Of a DNA stretch of 64,000 nucleotides, positions 54,012 to 63,497 are shown piece after piece. Within the stretch, counting starts at the first letter, position 1; each line of letters begins with the position of its first letter. A program made the position numbers and the translations under genes. A model generated the notes under the pieces. The model was not told the origin of the DNA, searched no databases, and was given only the letters and a program-made list of their open reading frames with translations. Source of the DNA: Lysobacter sp. (GTDB lineage: Bacteria; Pseudomonadota; Gammaproteobacteria; Xanthomonadales; Xanthomonadaceae); assembly GCA_030151365.1 (NCBI GenBank), contig JASLDW010000018.1, forward strand, positions 13,914 through 77,913, in the 5' to 3' direction.

Positions 54012-54104
54012 ACGCGACGAAAGTCACTCCCACCTCCGTCACTTGTTGCCGGGCGGGGCGATCACCATAGTGATGCCGTCATCCTGTCGGATTGGAGTCT
54101 GGAG

Positions 54105-54545
54105 ATGGACACGATCGAACAAGCCACGGTGCACGATGCCGCCGATCGCCAATGGGCGGCGGGCGTGCACGTGGGCGCGTTGCTGGCCGCATTCTTCACC
54201 CACTGGTTCGCCGGCGTGGCCGGTGCGCTGGTGGCGCTGGGCGTGTGGGCGCTGGTACGCGACCGCCATCCGTTCGCGGCCGAACACGCCAAGGAAGCGC
54301 TCAACTTCAACATCACCATGTTCCTCGGCGCCTGCGCGGCGATCCTGATCGGCATCGTGCTGGTTGGCGCCACCGTGGTCACGCTCGGCATCGGCGCGCT
54401 GGTCACCGTTCCGGCCGGACTGTTGTTGCTGGCCGTGTTCGGGGCAGGTGCGTTGATGTGGCTGGTGTGCTCGATCCTCGCCGCGATCGCGGCCTGGGAA
54501 GGCAAGCCCTATCGCTATCCGTTCTCGCTGCGGCTTGTGAAGTAA
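54105..54545 (+). CDS. DUF4870 (Tic20-like) small membrane protein, copy 2
   Basis: The 146-residue product has the family signature AEHAKEALNFNITMFLG, three hydrophobic segments (about residues 25-50, 80-105 and 110-130) and the end KPYRYPFSLRLVK, matching copy 1 at 50995 (RYPFTLRLIK). It starts 93 bp after the DUF1501 gene and is convergent with ispA. Two paralogues bracket the DUF1800/DUF1501 pair. Confidence 0.87.
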   Translation: MDTIEQATVHDAADRQWAAGVHVGALLAAFFTHWFAGVAGALVALGVWALVRDRHPFAAEHAKEALNFNITMFLGACAAILIGIVLVGATVVTLGIGALVTVPAGLLLLAVFGAGALMWLVCSILAAIAAWEGKPYRYPFSLRLVK

Positions 54546-54555
54546 CCGCGCAGTT

Positions 54556-55440
54556 TCAGCGATCGCGCTCGATCACCTGGCGCGCGATCGCACGCAGCGC
54601 ATCGGCGCGCTGGTCGAAGCCGGCCAGCGCGTCGTTCATTGCAGCCGCGAGTTCCTGCAGGCGTTGCCGCGAGGCATCGACGCCGAGCAGGGCGGGAAAG
54701 GTCGATTTCTGCTGTTGCAGATCCTTGCCCGCGGTCTTGCCCAGCGTGGCGCTGTCGCCTTCGATGTCGAGCAGGTCGTCGCGGATCTGGAAGGCGAGGC
54801 CGAGCGCATCGGCGTAGCGATCGAGCGCCTCGAGTTGCGCATCGTTCGCGCCGCCGGCAAACGCGCCCATGCGCACCGCCGCACGCAGCAGCGCACCGGT
54901 CTTGAGCGCATGCAGGCGTTCCAGCCCGGCGATCGACAGCGCGTCGGCGGCGCCGGTCGCCTCGAGGTCGAGCATCTGCCCGCCGCACATGCCGTCGATG
55001 CCGGACGCGTGCGCGAGTTCGCGCAGCTGCTTCACGCAGACCTCGGCGGGCACGGCGCCGTAGGCGAGGATGGTGAACGCCAGCGATTGCAGGGCGTCGC
55101 CGGCAAGGATCGCGGTGGCTTCGTCGAAGGCGACGTGCACGGTCGGTTGGCCACGGCGGAGATCGTCGTCGTCCATCGCCGGCAGATCATCGTGGACCAG
55201 CGAATAGGTGTGGAGCAGTTCCACCGCGACGGCGGCCTGTCGCGCGCGTTCGCCATCTCCACCCAGTGCATGCACGGTCGCATGCACCAGCAGCGGGCGG
55301 ATGCGCTTGCCGCCGGCTTTCACCGCATGGCGCATGGCGTCGGCGAGGCGCGCGCTGGCGAACGTGTCCGAAAGGACGTGGTCGAGATCGGATTCGATGC
55401 GCGCCCGCCAGTCGGCGAGCAGCGCGGCGGGATCAGGCAT
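54556..55440 (-). CDS. ispA: (2E,6E)-farnesyl diphosphate synthase
   Basis: IspA condenses isopentenyl diphosphate with DMAPP and GPP to farnesyl diphosphate for quinones and undecaprenyl phosphate. The 294-residue product has GGKRIRPLL, the first aspartate-rich motif DDLPAMDDDDLRRG and the second FQIRDDLLDIEGD, and HALKTGALLRAAV. The start overlaps xseB by eight bases. dxs, often next, is not present; the convergent DUF4870 gene follows instead. Confidence 0.95.
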   Translation of the reverse strand: MPDPAALLADWRARIESDLDHVLSDTFASARLADAMRHAVKAGGKRIRPLLVHATVHALGGDGERARQAAVAVELLHTYSLVHDDLPAMDDDDLRRGQPTVHVAFDEATAILAGDALQSLAFTILAYGAVPAEVCVKQLRELAHASGIDGMCGGQMLDLEATGAADALSIAGLERLHALKTGALLRAAVRMGAFAGGANDAQLEALDRYADALGLAFQIRDDLLDIEGDSATLGKTAGKDLQQQKSTFPALLGVDASRQRLQELAAAMNDALAGFDQRADALRAIARQVIERDR

Positions 55441-55717
55441 CACCGTCGCGATCCGCCGAAGCATCCGGGAAGGGGCGGCCGGACTCCGGCGCCTCGAGGT
55501 CGCTGAGCAGTCGCACCCGCAATTCGGCCTGTTCCAACGCGGTCTGGCATTCGCGGTAGAGGCCGATGCCGCGCTCGTAGGCGGACAGCGATTCCTCGAG
55601 GCCGAGATTGCCTTGCTCCATCCGTTCGACCAACGCCTCGAGGGCGTCGAGCGAAGCCTCGAAGGTGGCGACCGGGGATGGATCCTGCGGCGACGATGCG
55701 GGGGATTTGCGGGCCAT
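55433..55717 (-). CDS. xseB: Exodeoxyribonuclease VII small subunit
   Basis: The 94-residue product has the XseB core FEASLDALEALVERMEQGNLGLEESLSAYERGIGLYR (quoted only to show motif positions 19-54: key LEALVERME and LEESL.YERG), followed by the coiled CQTALEQAELRVRLL. It works with XseA, not in this window. It overlaps ispA, the standard xseB-ispA pairing, and follows tilS by nine bases. Confidence 0.93.
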   Translation of the reverse strand: MARKSPASSPQDPSPVATFEASLDALEALVERMEQGNLGLEESLSAYERGIGLYRECQTALEQAELRVRLLSDLEAPESGRPFPDASADRDGDA

Positions 55718-55726
55718 GGGTCGAGT

Positions 55727-57010
55727 TTAGCCGAGATGCCAGCACAGGCGCGCGTCGCGGTCCCCCAGCCAGCCGTGCAGGCGCGCGGAGAGCAGATCGC
55801 CCGCGGCCAGTACTTCATCACCGTCGACCAGCAGGGGCAGGCGCTCGCGCAGCCAGGGTGGCACAGCGGCCTGTTGCAGGGCGTGCTTGAGCGAATGCGA
55901 ATGATCGCGACCGGGCAGGCGGATGCGTTCCCCGCCGTGGCGGGATCGCACGTGCAGCGAATGGTCGAAGGCAGGTGCGCCGACCAGTTCCAGGCGCGCG
56001 CCGTCGGCAAGTTGCAGCGGAGTGCGGCCATCCCATTCGGCGTGGAAGTCGCTGGGCAATGCCGGGCGCACTGTTTCCGCATGCAGGCGATCGCGCCAGC
56101 GCAGGATGCGCGCCTGCCGCCAGCGGTACTCGGCTTCGGCATCGGCAGGGGCAGGCAACAATTGCCGTTCGATCGCGTCGATGCCGCTTGCAGGCAATGG
56201 CGGCAATCCGGCTTCGATGACCCATTTCCGCAATACATCCGCGCGCAGCGATGCCGGTAGGCGCTGCAGTGTCGTGGCGTCGAGATCGCCGTCGTCGCGA
56301 TGGCAGGCCATCAAGGCAATGCCGACGCCGCCGGCATCACGGTCCATCGTTCCCGCGGCCAATGACGCGCTGCGTGCAAATGTCGTCGATGCCTGTGGCC
56401 ATCGCTGCCGCAACAACGGCATCACTTCGTTGCGCAGGAAGTTGCGATCGCAAGCAGCGCCGGCATTGGACGGATCCTCGATCCACGCCAATCCATGCCT
56501 GTTCGCGTACGCAAGGATGTCCGAGCGCGGCGTGTCCAGCAGCGGACGCCACAACCAGCCATTTTCGTATCGTCGCCAGGCTCGCATCGCCGACAGGCCA
56601 TCGGTTCCGGAGGCGCGCAGCGCCCGCAGCAGGAAGGTTTCCGCCTGGTCGTCGCGATGATGGGCGAGCGCCAGCACTCCGCCATCCTGCAGCCCCACCG
56701 CGAATGCAGCATGGCGCGCGACGCGTGCCGCGCCTTCCAGCCCGAGTCCGGAATCGCGATCGACGTCGACGCGGACGATTTCCAGCGGCACATCGAGTGA
56801 CGCGCACAACGCGGCGCAATGTTCCGACCACGCATCGGCATCGGGATGCAAACCGTGGTGGACATGGATGGCGCGGAGGCTGGGGATGCTGCCGCGTAGG
56901 CGATGCAGCAGGGCCGTCGAATCGAGGCCACCGCTTAACCCGACCACCACGGAGGTCGTGGCGGTGTCGATGGCGGAAGGGATCAGCGGCAGTTCGGCAT
57001 TCGATGGCAT
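55727..57010 (-). CDS. tilS: tRNA(Ile)-lysidine synthase
   Basis: TilS converts C34 of tRNA-Ile(CAU) to lysidine so that it reads AUA. The 427-residue product has the PP-loop VVGLSGGLDSTAL (about residue 23), HVHHGLHPDADAW, LALAHHRDDQAETFLLRALR and EDPSNAGAACDRNFLRNEVMP, then the C-terminal substrate domain with RLPGRDHSHSLKHALQQAAVP. The ATG at 57010 lies 19 bp after accA; the order accA-tilS is conserved in gammaproteobacteria. Confidence 0.95.
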   Translation of the reverse strand: MPSNAELPLIPSAIDTATTSVVVGLSGGLDSTALLHRLRGSIPSLRAIHVHHGLHPDADAWSEHCAALCASLDVPLEIVRVDVDRDSGLGLEGAARVARHAAFAVGLQDGGVLALAHHRDDQAETFLLRALRASGTDGLSAMRAWRRYENGWLWRPLLDTPRSDILAYANRHGLAWIEDPSNAGAACDRNFLRNEVMPLLRQRWPQASTTFARSASLAAGTMDRDAGGVGIALMACHRDDGDLDATTLQRLPASLRADVLRKWVIEAGLPPLPASGIDAIERQLLPAPADAEAEYRWRQARILRWRDRLHAETVRPALPSDFHAEWDGRTPLQLADGARLELVGAPAFDHSLHVRSRHGGERIRLPGRDHSHSLKHALQQAAVPPWLRERLPLLVDGDEVLAAGDLLSARLHGWLGDRDARLCWHLG

Positions 57011-57029
57011 CGCTGCACCGTGCCGCGAT

Positions 57030-57989
57030 TCAATTGTTCTCGAACGCCCCGTAACCGCGCAGGCGCTGGTAGCGGCGTTCCAGCAGCTCGTCGACCGACA
57101 GCGCGTCGAGCGTGGCCAGTTCGTTGAGCAGGATCGCCTTGAGGCGCTTCGCGGTCTGCTGCGGATTGCGCTGCGCACCGCCGATCGGTTCGCGCACGAT
57201 CTTGTCGATCAGGCCCAGCGCCTTCAGCTTCGGCGCGGTGATCGCCATCTGCTCGGCGGCTTCCTTGGCCTTCGAGGCGTCCTTCCACAGGATGGCAGCG
57301 CAACCTTCCGGCGAGATCACCGAATAGGTGCCGTATTCGAGCATCAGGGTGCGGTCGCCGACGCCGATCGCCAGCGCGCCGCCGGAACCACCTTCGCCGA
57401 TCACGGTGCAGATGATCGGCACGCGAAGTTCGGCCATTTCCATCAGGTTGCGGGCGATCGCTTCCGACTGGCCGCGTTCTTCCGCGCCGATGCCGGGATA
57501 GGCGCCAGGGGTGTCGATGAAGGTGAAGATCGGCAGCTGGAAGCGTTCGGCCAGCTTCATCAGGCGCAGCGCCTTGCGATAGCCCTCCGGACGCGGCATG
57601 CCGAAATTGCGGCGGACCTTGGACTTGGTGTCGCGGCCCTTCTGGTGGCCGATCACCATCACCGGGCGGCCGTCGATGCGGGCGAGGCCACCGACGATCG
57701 CGGCGTCGTCGGCGAAGGCGCGGTCGCCGGCCAGCTCCTGGAATTCGTCGCAGATCACCTTGACGTAGTCCAGGGTATACGGGCGCTGCGGATGGCGTGA
57801 CATCTGCGAGATCTGCGCCGGGCTGAGGTCGCGGAAGATCACGGCGGTGCGCTGGCGCAGCTTTTCCTGCAGCGCGCGCACTTCGTTGTCGACATTGACC
57901 CCCGGGCCGGCGCTGGCCTGGCGCAGTTCCTGGATTTTCGCTTCCAGATCGGCGATGGGTTGCTCGAAATCGAGGTAGTTCGGGTTCAT
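57030..57989 (-). CDS. accA: Acetyl-CoA carboxylase carboxyltransferase subunit alpha
   Basis: AccA with AccD transfers CO2 from carboxybiotin to acetyl-CoA, the committed step of fatty-acid synthesis. The 319-residue product starts NPNYLDFEQPIADLEAKI and has MVIGHQKGRDTK, NFGMPRPEGYRKALRLM, FIDTPGAYPGIGAEERGQSEAIA and GEGGSGGALAIGVGD. It lies between dnaE and tilS. Confidence 0.97.
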   Translation of the reverse strand: MNPNYLDFEQPIADLEAKIQELRQASAGPGVNVDNEVRALQEKLRQRTAVIFRDLSPAQISQMSRHPQRPYTLDYVKVICDEFQELAGDRAFADDAAIVGGLARIDGRPVMVIGHQKGRDTKSKVRRNFGMPRPEGYRKALRLMKLAERFQLPIFTFIDTPGAYPGIGAEERGQSEAIARNLMEMAELRVPIICTVIGEGGSGGALAIGVGDRTLMLEYGTYSVISPEGCAAILWKDASKAKEAAEQMAITAPKLKALGLIDKIVREPIGGAQRNPQQTAKRLKAILLNELATLDALSVDELLERRYQRLRGYGAFENN

Positions 57990-58067
57990 GGAGTCATCGG
58001 GTGAAACAAGGCGGACAGTCTAGCGGATGACGATGACAGGGCCGGACGGTGGCGTCCGGAAACCCGG

Positions 58068-61000
58068 TCAGCCGACGTCGGGGCGGGCCTGCAGCCAGGG
58101 CTTGTCGAGGACCAGGGCGACCCCGCGCACGCCGGGTTGGGCCTTGAGCGCGGCGGCGAGGCCGGCGCTGACGCGGATGGCGTTGGGCCCGTCGAGGTCG
58201 ATGGCGCCACGGGCACCCTCGCGGAGCATTTCCAGGCGGATCGGGGTGGAGCCGGGGCGGTGTTCGGCGAAGGCCTGGTCCAGCGCCTGCAGCGCGCCGG
58301 GCACGCGCAGGTCCATGCGCACGGTGAGCTTGCGCGCGGCGTTCGGGCACAACAGCTCGAAGTCCCAGCAGCGGCGCGCGCGCAGGCTGTAGCCGCCGCT
58401 GAATTCGTCCTCGCGCAGGCCGCCCTCGATCACCAGGATGCGGTCGCGGGTGAGCAGGGCCGAATATTCGGTCAGCGCTTCCGAGAAGAACATCACCTCG
58501 ATGCGACCGGCGCCGTCTTCCAGCGTCACGAAGGCCTGCGATTCACCGCGCTTGCGCAGCGCGACCACCTGGCCGGCCAGCACCACGGTTTTCTCCGGAC
58601 GCCAGCCGCGTTTTTCCTCGTTGCTGCGGTTGGCCCAGATCGCGTCAAGATCGTTGAGGCCGTGGCCAACCAGCGCCTTCAGCGCGTCGCGATAGGGATC
58701 GATGGGATGGCCGGAGAGATAGGTGCCGAGCGTTTCGCGTTCGCCTTCCAGCTTGCGCGACAGCGGCCAGTCCACCACTTCCGGCAATTCGATGCGCAAC
58801 GGCGCGGCGTTGCCACCTCCGCCGAACAGCGAATCCTGTCCGGTCTCGCGTTCGCGCGCCTGCTGTTCGGTGGCCTTGAGCGCTTCCGGCAGCTGGGCGA
58901 GCAGGCTGGGGCGGTTGACCCCGAGCGCATCCATCGCGCCGGCGTTGACCAGTGCTTCCACCGCGCGCCGGTTGAGCTTGCTCATGTCGACGCGCTGGCA
59001 GAAGTCGAGCATGTCGGTGAACGGGCCGCCGCGCCGGCATTCGTCGGCGATCGCTTCGCAGGCGTTCTGGCCGACGCCCTTCACCGCGCCGAGGCCATAG
59101 CGAATGGTCCTGGCATCCACCGCTTCGAACATGTAGCGCGAGGCGTTGACGTCGGGCGGCAGCACGCTGAGGCCGATCGTGCGCGCTTCGTCGAGAAAGC
59201 CGACCACCTTCTCGGTCTTGTCCATGTCGGAGGACAGCACCGCGGCCATGAATTCCGCCGGGTAATGGGTCTTCAGCCACGCCGTCTGGTAGCTCACCAG
59301 CGCGTAGGCGGCGGCGTGCGACTTGTTGAAGCCATAACCGGCGAATTTTTCCAGCAGGTCGAAGATCGGGCCGGACACGCGCGATTCGAGGCCGTGGTGC
59401 GTCTTCGCGCCTTCCTCGAACTTGATGCGTTCCTTCGCCATTTCCTCGGGCTTTTTCTTGCCCATCGCGCGGCGCAGCAGGTCGGCGCCGCCGAGCGAGT
59501 AGCCGGCGAGGATCTGTGCGGTCTGCATCACCTGTTCCTGGTACACCACCACGCCGTAGGTCGGGCTGAGCACCGGTTCCAACAGGGGGTGCGGATACTT
59601 CACCTCGGCGCGACCGTGCTTGCGCTCGATGAAGTCCGGGATCAGGTCCATCGGGCCCGGGCGATACAGCGACACCAGGGCGATCAAGTCGTCGAAGCGG
59701 TCGGGCAGGGCGCGTTTCAGCAGTTCGCGCATGCCACGCGATTCGAACTGGAACACCGCGACGGTGTCGCCGCGCGCGAACAGTTCGTAGGTTTTCGCGT
59801 CGTCGAGCGGAAGCTTGGTGATGTCGAGCGGTGTTTCGTCCTTCGGCTTGCGCGCATTGATCGCCTTCACCGCCCAATCGACGATGGTGAGCGTGCGCAG
59901 GCCGAGGAAGTCGAACTTCACCAGGCCGACCGCTTCGACGTCGTCCTTGTCGAACTGCGTGACCGGGTTGCGGCCTTCGCCACCGCCGGCGTGTTCCGCG
60001 AACAGCGGGCAGAAGTCGGAGAGCGGCGACGGCGAGATCACCACGCCGCCGGCGTGCTTGCCGGCGTTGCGCGGAAGATCCTCGAGCTTGAGCGCAAGGT
60101 CGATCAGGTCACGGACATCATCTTCCGATTCGTAGCGGCCGATCAGTTCGTCGCTGCGCCATGCGTCGTCCTTTTGCGCCTTCTCGGTGCGACCAAGCGC
60201 GTCTTCCAGGCCGACGCCGAGGGTCATCGGGATCAGCTTGGCGACGCCGTCGACGAAGCCGTAGGGGAAGCCGAGCACGCGCCCGCTGTCGCGCACCACG
60301 GCCTTCGCCGCCATGGTGCCGTAAGTGATGATCTGGCTGACGCGATCGCGGCCGTACTTCGCTGCGACGTAATCGATCACCTCGTCGCGGCGATCCATGC
60401 AGAAGTCGATGTCGAAGTCGGGCATCGACACGCGTTCCGGATTGAGGAAGCGCTCGAACAGCAGGTCGTAGGGAATCGGATCGAGGTCGGTGATGCCGAG
60501 CGACCACGCCACCAGCGACCCGGCGCCGGAACCGCGACCCGGTCCCACCGGAATGCCGTGATCCTTGGCCCAGTTGATGAAGTCGGCCACGATCAGGAAG
60601 TAGCCGGGGAAGCCCATCTTGATGATGACGTCGAGTTCGCGGTCGAGGCGTTCGCGATAGCTCGCGGCATCGTGGCCTTCGGCCGGTGCCTGCTGTTCGA
60701 GGCGTGCGCGCAGGCCGGCGTGGGCCTGGCCGCGGATCCAGCTGTCCAGGGTTTCGTCGGACGGCACCGGGAACGCCGGCAGGTAATAGGTGCCGAGGCG
60801 CAGTTCGAGGTTGCAGCATTCGGCGATGGCGAAGGCGTTGTCGATCGCGTCGGGAATGTCGGCGAACAGTTCCGCCATCGCTTCGCCGGATTTCAGCGAC
60901 TGTTCCGGCGAATACAGGCGCGGGCGCTTGGGATCGTCGAGCACGCGGCCCGTGGCGATGCAGACGCGGGCCTCATGCGCGTCGAAATCGTCGGCATCGA

Positions 61001-61604
61001 GGAAGCGCACGTCGTTGCTGGCGACCACCGGGATCGAATGCCGTCCGGACAGGTGCAAGGCGTAGGCGTTGAACGCGTCCTCGTGCGGGCGCTGGGTGCG
61101 CGTGAGCGCGAGATTCAGGCGATCGCCGAACAGGCGTTGCAGGCGTTCGACTTCGGCCTGCGCGTGTTCGTCGCGGCCGCCGAGCAGGGCGGCGCCGACC
61201 GATGAGTCGCGACCGGCCAGCGCGAACAGGCCGGACAGGTTCTCGTCGTCCAGCCAGCCGCTGTCGATGCCGACGCCGTCCTGGCGATGACCGTGCATCC
61301 AGGCGCGGGTCAGCAGGCGCGACAGCGCGAGATAACCGGCGTGATCGCGGCAGAGCAGGGTGAGCTGGCTGCTGGCGCCTTCGGGGTCGACCACGGTGAC
61401 ATCGGCACCGGCAATCGGCTTGAGGCCGGCGCCTTCCGCCAGCTTGTAGAACTTCACCAGCGCGAACAGGTTGTTGCGGTCGGTGATCGCCACCGCCGGC
61501 AGGCCGAGTTCCACGCAGCGCCGCACCAGTCCGTCGAGGCGGATGGTGGAATCGATCAGCGAATATTCGCTATGCAGCTGCAGATGGGCGAAACGGGCCG
61601 ACAT
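58068..61604 (-). CDS. dnaE: DNA polymerase III subunit alpha
   Basis: DnaE is the replicative polymerase. The 1178-residue protein has the N-terminal PHP domain (HLHSEYSLIDSTIR, TDRNNLFALVKFYK), the catalytic palm with GPGRGSGAGSLVAWSLGITD and the PDFDIDFCMD carboxylates, GYGFNKSHAAAYALVSYQTAWLK, a helix-hairpin-helix and an OB domain (VVLAGQVVALRKRG). The length is that of the DnaE1 type. It lies between rnhB and accA as in E. coli. Confidence 0.97.
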   Translation of the reverse strand: MSARFAHLQLHSEYSLIDSTIRLDGLVRRCVELGLPAVAITDRNNLFALVKFYKLAEGAGLKPIAGADVTVVDPEGASSQLTLLCRDHAGYLALSRLLTRAWMHGHRQDGVGIDSGWLDDENLSGLFALAGRDSSVGAALLGGRDEHAQAEVERLQRLFGDRLNLALTRTQRPHEDAFNAYALHLSGRHSIPVVASNDVRFLDADDFDAHEARVCIATGRVLDDPKRPRLYSPEQSLKSGEAMAELFADIPDAIDNAFAIAECCNLELRLGTYYLPAFPVPSDETLDSWIRGQAHAGLRARLEQQAPAEGHDAASYRERLDRELDVIIKMGFPGYFLIVADFINWAKDHGIPVGPGRGSGAGSLVAWSLGITDLDPIPYDLLFERFLNPERVSMPDFDIDFCMDRRDEVIDYVAAKYGRDRVSQIITYGTMAAKAVVRDSGRVLGFPYGFVDGVAKLIPMTLGVGLEDALGRTEKAQKDDAWRSDELIGRYESEDDVRDLIDLALKLEDLPRNAGKHAGGVVISPSPLSDFCPLFAEHAGGGEGRNPVTQFDKDDVEAVGLVKFDFLGLRTLTIVDWAVKAINARKPKDETPLDITKLPLDDAKTYELFARGDTVAVFQFESRGMRELLKRALPDRFDDLIALVSLYRPGPMDLIPDFIERKHGRAEVKYPHPLLEPVLSPTYGVVVYQEQVMQTAQILAGYSLGGADLLRRAMGKKKPEEMAKERIKFEEGAKTHHGLESRVSGPIFDLLEKFAGYGFNKSHAAAYALVSYQTAWLKTHYPAEFMAAVLSSDMDKTEKVVGFLDEARTIGLSVLPPDVNASRYMFEAVDARTIRYGLGAVKGVGQNACEAIADECRRGGPFTDMLDFCQRVDMSKLNRRAVEALVNAGAMDALGVNRPSLLAQLPEALKATEQQARERETGQDSLFGGGGNAAPLRIELPEVVDWPLSRKLEGERETLGTYLSGHPIDPYRDALKALVGHGLNDLDAIWANRSNEEKRGWRPEKTVVLAGQVVALRKRGESQAFVTLEDGAGRIEVMFFSEALTEYSALLTRDRILVIEGGLREDEFSGGYSLRARRCWDFELLCPNAARKLTVRMDLRVPGALQALDQAFAEHRPGSTPIRLEMLREGARGAIDLDGPNAIRVSAGLAAALKAQPGVRGVALVLDKPWLQARPDVG

Positions 61605-61713
61605 GCGCTCCCTGGGGCGCAGACGCGCCGAGATCAGGGATCAGGGTAGGGTCGCGGGCGGGCCGGGACAAGGCTTGACATGGGGCGGATCCCGCGGCGC
61701 CCGGAACCGGATC

Positions 61714-62334
61714 TCAGAGCAGCTGGCCCTGCACGATCAGCGTCTCCCGGACCGGTGCGAAGCTGCGGCGGTGCTGCGGACAGGGCCCGTGCTGGCGCAG
61801 CGCGGCGAGGTGTTGCGGGCTGCTGTAGCCCTTGTGGCCGTCGAAGCCGTATTCGGGGTATTGCCCATGCAGCGCGACCATCAGGCGGTCGCGGGTGACC
61901 TTGGCCAGGATCGAGGCCGCCATGATCGCCCGGCAGCGCGCGTCGCCCCCGATCCACGCCTCGGCCGGGCAGGGCAGGCCCTTGGGCAGGGCGTTGCCGT
62001 CGATGCGCGCGATATCGCAATGGACGGCCACGGCTTCCAGCGCGCGGCGCATGCCGGCCATCGTCGCCTGGTAGATGTTGATGCGGTCGATTTCCTCGAC
62101 CTCGATTTCGATCACGCTCCAGGCCAGCGCGCGTTCGATGATGCGCGGATACAGCGCTTCGCGGCGACTGGCGCTGAGCTGCTTGGAATCGTCGAGGCCG
62201 TTCACCGGCGTGCGGCCGGGCGGGAACACCACGGCCGCCACTACCAGCGGGCCGGCGAGCGGGCCGCGACCGGCTTCGTCCACGCCAGCGATGCGCAGCG
62301 CGGCGTACGATTCGGGCGCGATCGCGGCGTTCAT
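61714..62334 (-). CDS. rnhB: Ribonuclease HII
   Basis: RNase HII removes RNA, including single ribonucleotides, from DNA hybrids. The 206-residue product has the active-site motif AGVDEAGRGPLAGP (Asp, Glu), LDDSKQLSASRRE, INIYQATMAGMRRAL, DGNALPKGL and SILAKVTRDR. The start overlaps the lpxB stop by four bases, so it is coupled to lpxB. Confidence 0.96.
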   Translation of the reverse strand: MNAAIAPESYAALRIAGVDEAGRGPLAGPLVVAAVVFPPGRTPVNGLDDSKQLSASRREALYPRIIERALAWSVIEIEVEEIDRINIYQATMAGMRRALEAVAVHCDIARIDGNALPKGLPCPAEAWIGGDARCRAIMAASILAKVTRDRLMVALHGQYPEYGFDGHKGYSSPQHLAALRQHGPCPQHRRSFAPVRETLIVQGQLL

Positions 62335-63497
62335 GGCGGTGGAGCTTGCCCGACCAGCTCCGCAATCGCGTTCGCCGCCTGCCTGGAAGCGTCACGACGC
62401 AGCTCTTCATGGATGCGCAGGAATTCGGGCTCGACTGCGGCGAACGCCGCCGGGTCGCGCAGCCAGCGCAACAGTTCGGTCGAGAGACGCTCAGGCGTGC
62501 AATCGTCCTGCAGGCATTCCGGCACCAGTTCGCGGTTCGCGAGGATGTTGGGCAGGCTGACGAAGCGCGATTTCAGCAGGCCGAATAGCTTGACGATGCG
62601 ATAGGTAGCCGGCGCGATGCGATGGCCGATCACCATCGGGCGTTTGGCCAGCATCGCTTCCAGCGCGGCAGTGCCCGACGCCAGCAGCACCACGTCGCCG
62701 GCGATCATCGCCTGCTGCGCCTGGCCGTCGAGAATGCGGGCGCGTGCGTGCGCCAGTGGTGTTTGCCGCAGCTGCGATTCGATCGCGCGTTTGCAGTGTT
62801 CGTCCGCCGCAGGGATCAGGACTTCAAGACCGGGGAGTTGCGCGCCAACCCGATCCGCGGTGTCCAGGAAGGTCGGCAACATGCGCGCGATCTCGCCCAT
62901 GCGCGATCCCGGCAACAGCGCGAGCACCGGACCATCACCGGTGACATCGAGCTCACGACGCGCGGTATTGCGATCGGTTCGCAGTGGCATCGAGTCGGCC
63001 AGCGGATGGCCAATGAAGCGGGCATCGACGCCGTGCTTCGCGTAGATCGGCGGCTCCATCGGGAACAGGCAGAGCACGCGATCCGCGCTGTTGCCGATTT
63101 TTTCCGCGCGCTCCTCGCGCCAGGCCCAGATCGACGGGCTGACATCGTGCACGGTGCGCACGCCGCGCGCCTTCAGCCATTTCTCCACGCCGAGATTGAA
63201 GTCGGGTGCGTCGATGCCGATGAAGACGTCGGGCTTCCAATCCAGCACGCGTTGGCGGAAATCGCGGCGCAGGCGCAGCAATCGCGGCAGATGGCGCAGC
63301 ACTTCGGCCAAGCCCATCACGCTGAGTTCGGAGGCGTCCCACCACGAAGCGACACCGGCAGCGCGCATCTTCGGTCCGGCGATGCCGGCGAACTCCGCAT
63401 TCGGGAAACGTTCGCGCAGCGCGCGCACCAGGTCGGCGCCGAGCAGGTCGCCCGAGGCCTCGCCGGCGCACAGGGCGATGCGCAGCGGCGCCGTCAT
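62331..63497 (-). CDS. lpxB: Lipid-A-disaccharide synthase
   Basis: LpxB joins lipid X and UDP-diacylglucosamine to form lipid A disaccharide at the inner membrane. The 388-residue GT19 protein has CAGEASGDLLGADLV, FAGIAGPKMRAAG, VFIGIDAPDFNLGVE, YVSPSIWAW-like HDVSPSIWAWREERAEKI, and LLPGSRMGEI. Start and stop overlap lpxA and rnhB by four bases each. Confidence 0.96.
   Translation of the reverse strand: MTAPLRIALCAGEASGDLLGADLVRALRERFPNAEFAGIAGPKMRAAGVASWWDASELSVMGLAEVLRHLPRLLRLRRDFRQRVLDWKPDVFIGIDAPDFNLGVEKWLKARGVRTVHDVSPSIWAWREERAEKIGNSADRVLCLFPMEPPIYAKHGVDARFIGHPLADSMPLRTDRNTARRELDVTGDGPVLALLPGSRMGEIARMLPTFLDTADRVGAQLPGLEVLIPAADEHCKRAIESQLRQTPLAHARARILDGQAQQAMIAGDVVLLASGTAALEAMLAKRPMVIGHRIAPATYRIVKLFGLLKSRFVSLPNILANRELVPECLQDDCTPERLSTELLRWLRDPAAFAAVEPEFLRIHEELRRDASRQAANAIAELVGQAPPP

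Noticed and set aside
55440..56238. In-frame extension that would fuse ispA to an upstream segment
   Set aside because: The extension is antisense-frame noise over xseB and tilS; the ATG at 55440 gives a full-length standard IspA.
58137..61205. Open frame of 1022 codons on the plus strand opposite dnaE
   Set aside because: Antisense shadow of dnaE with no recognisable protein features.
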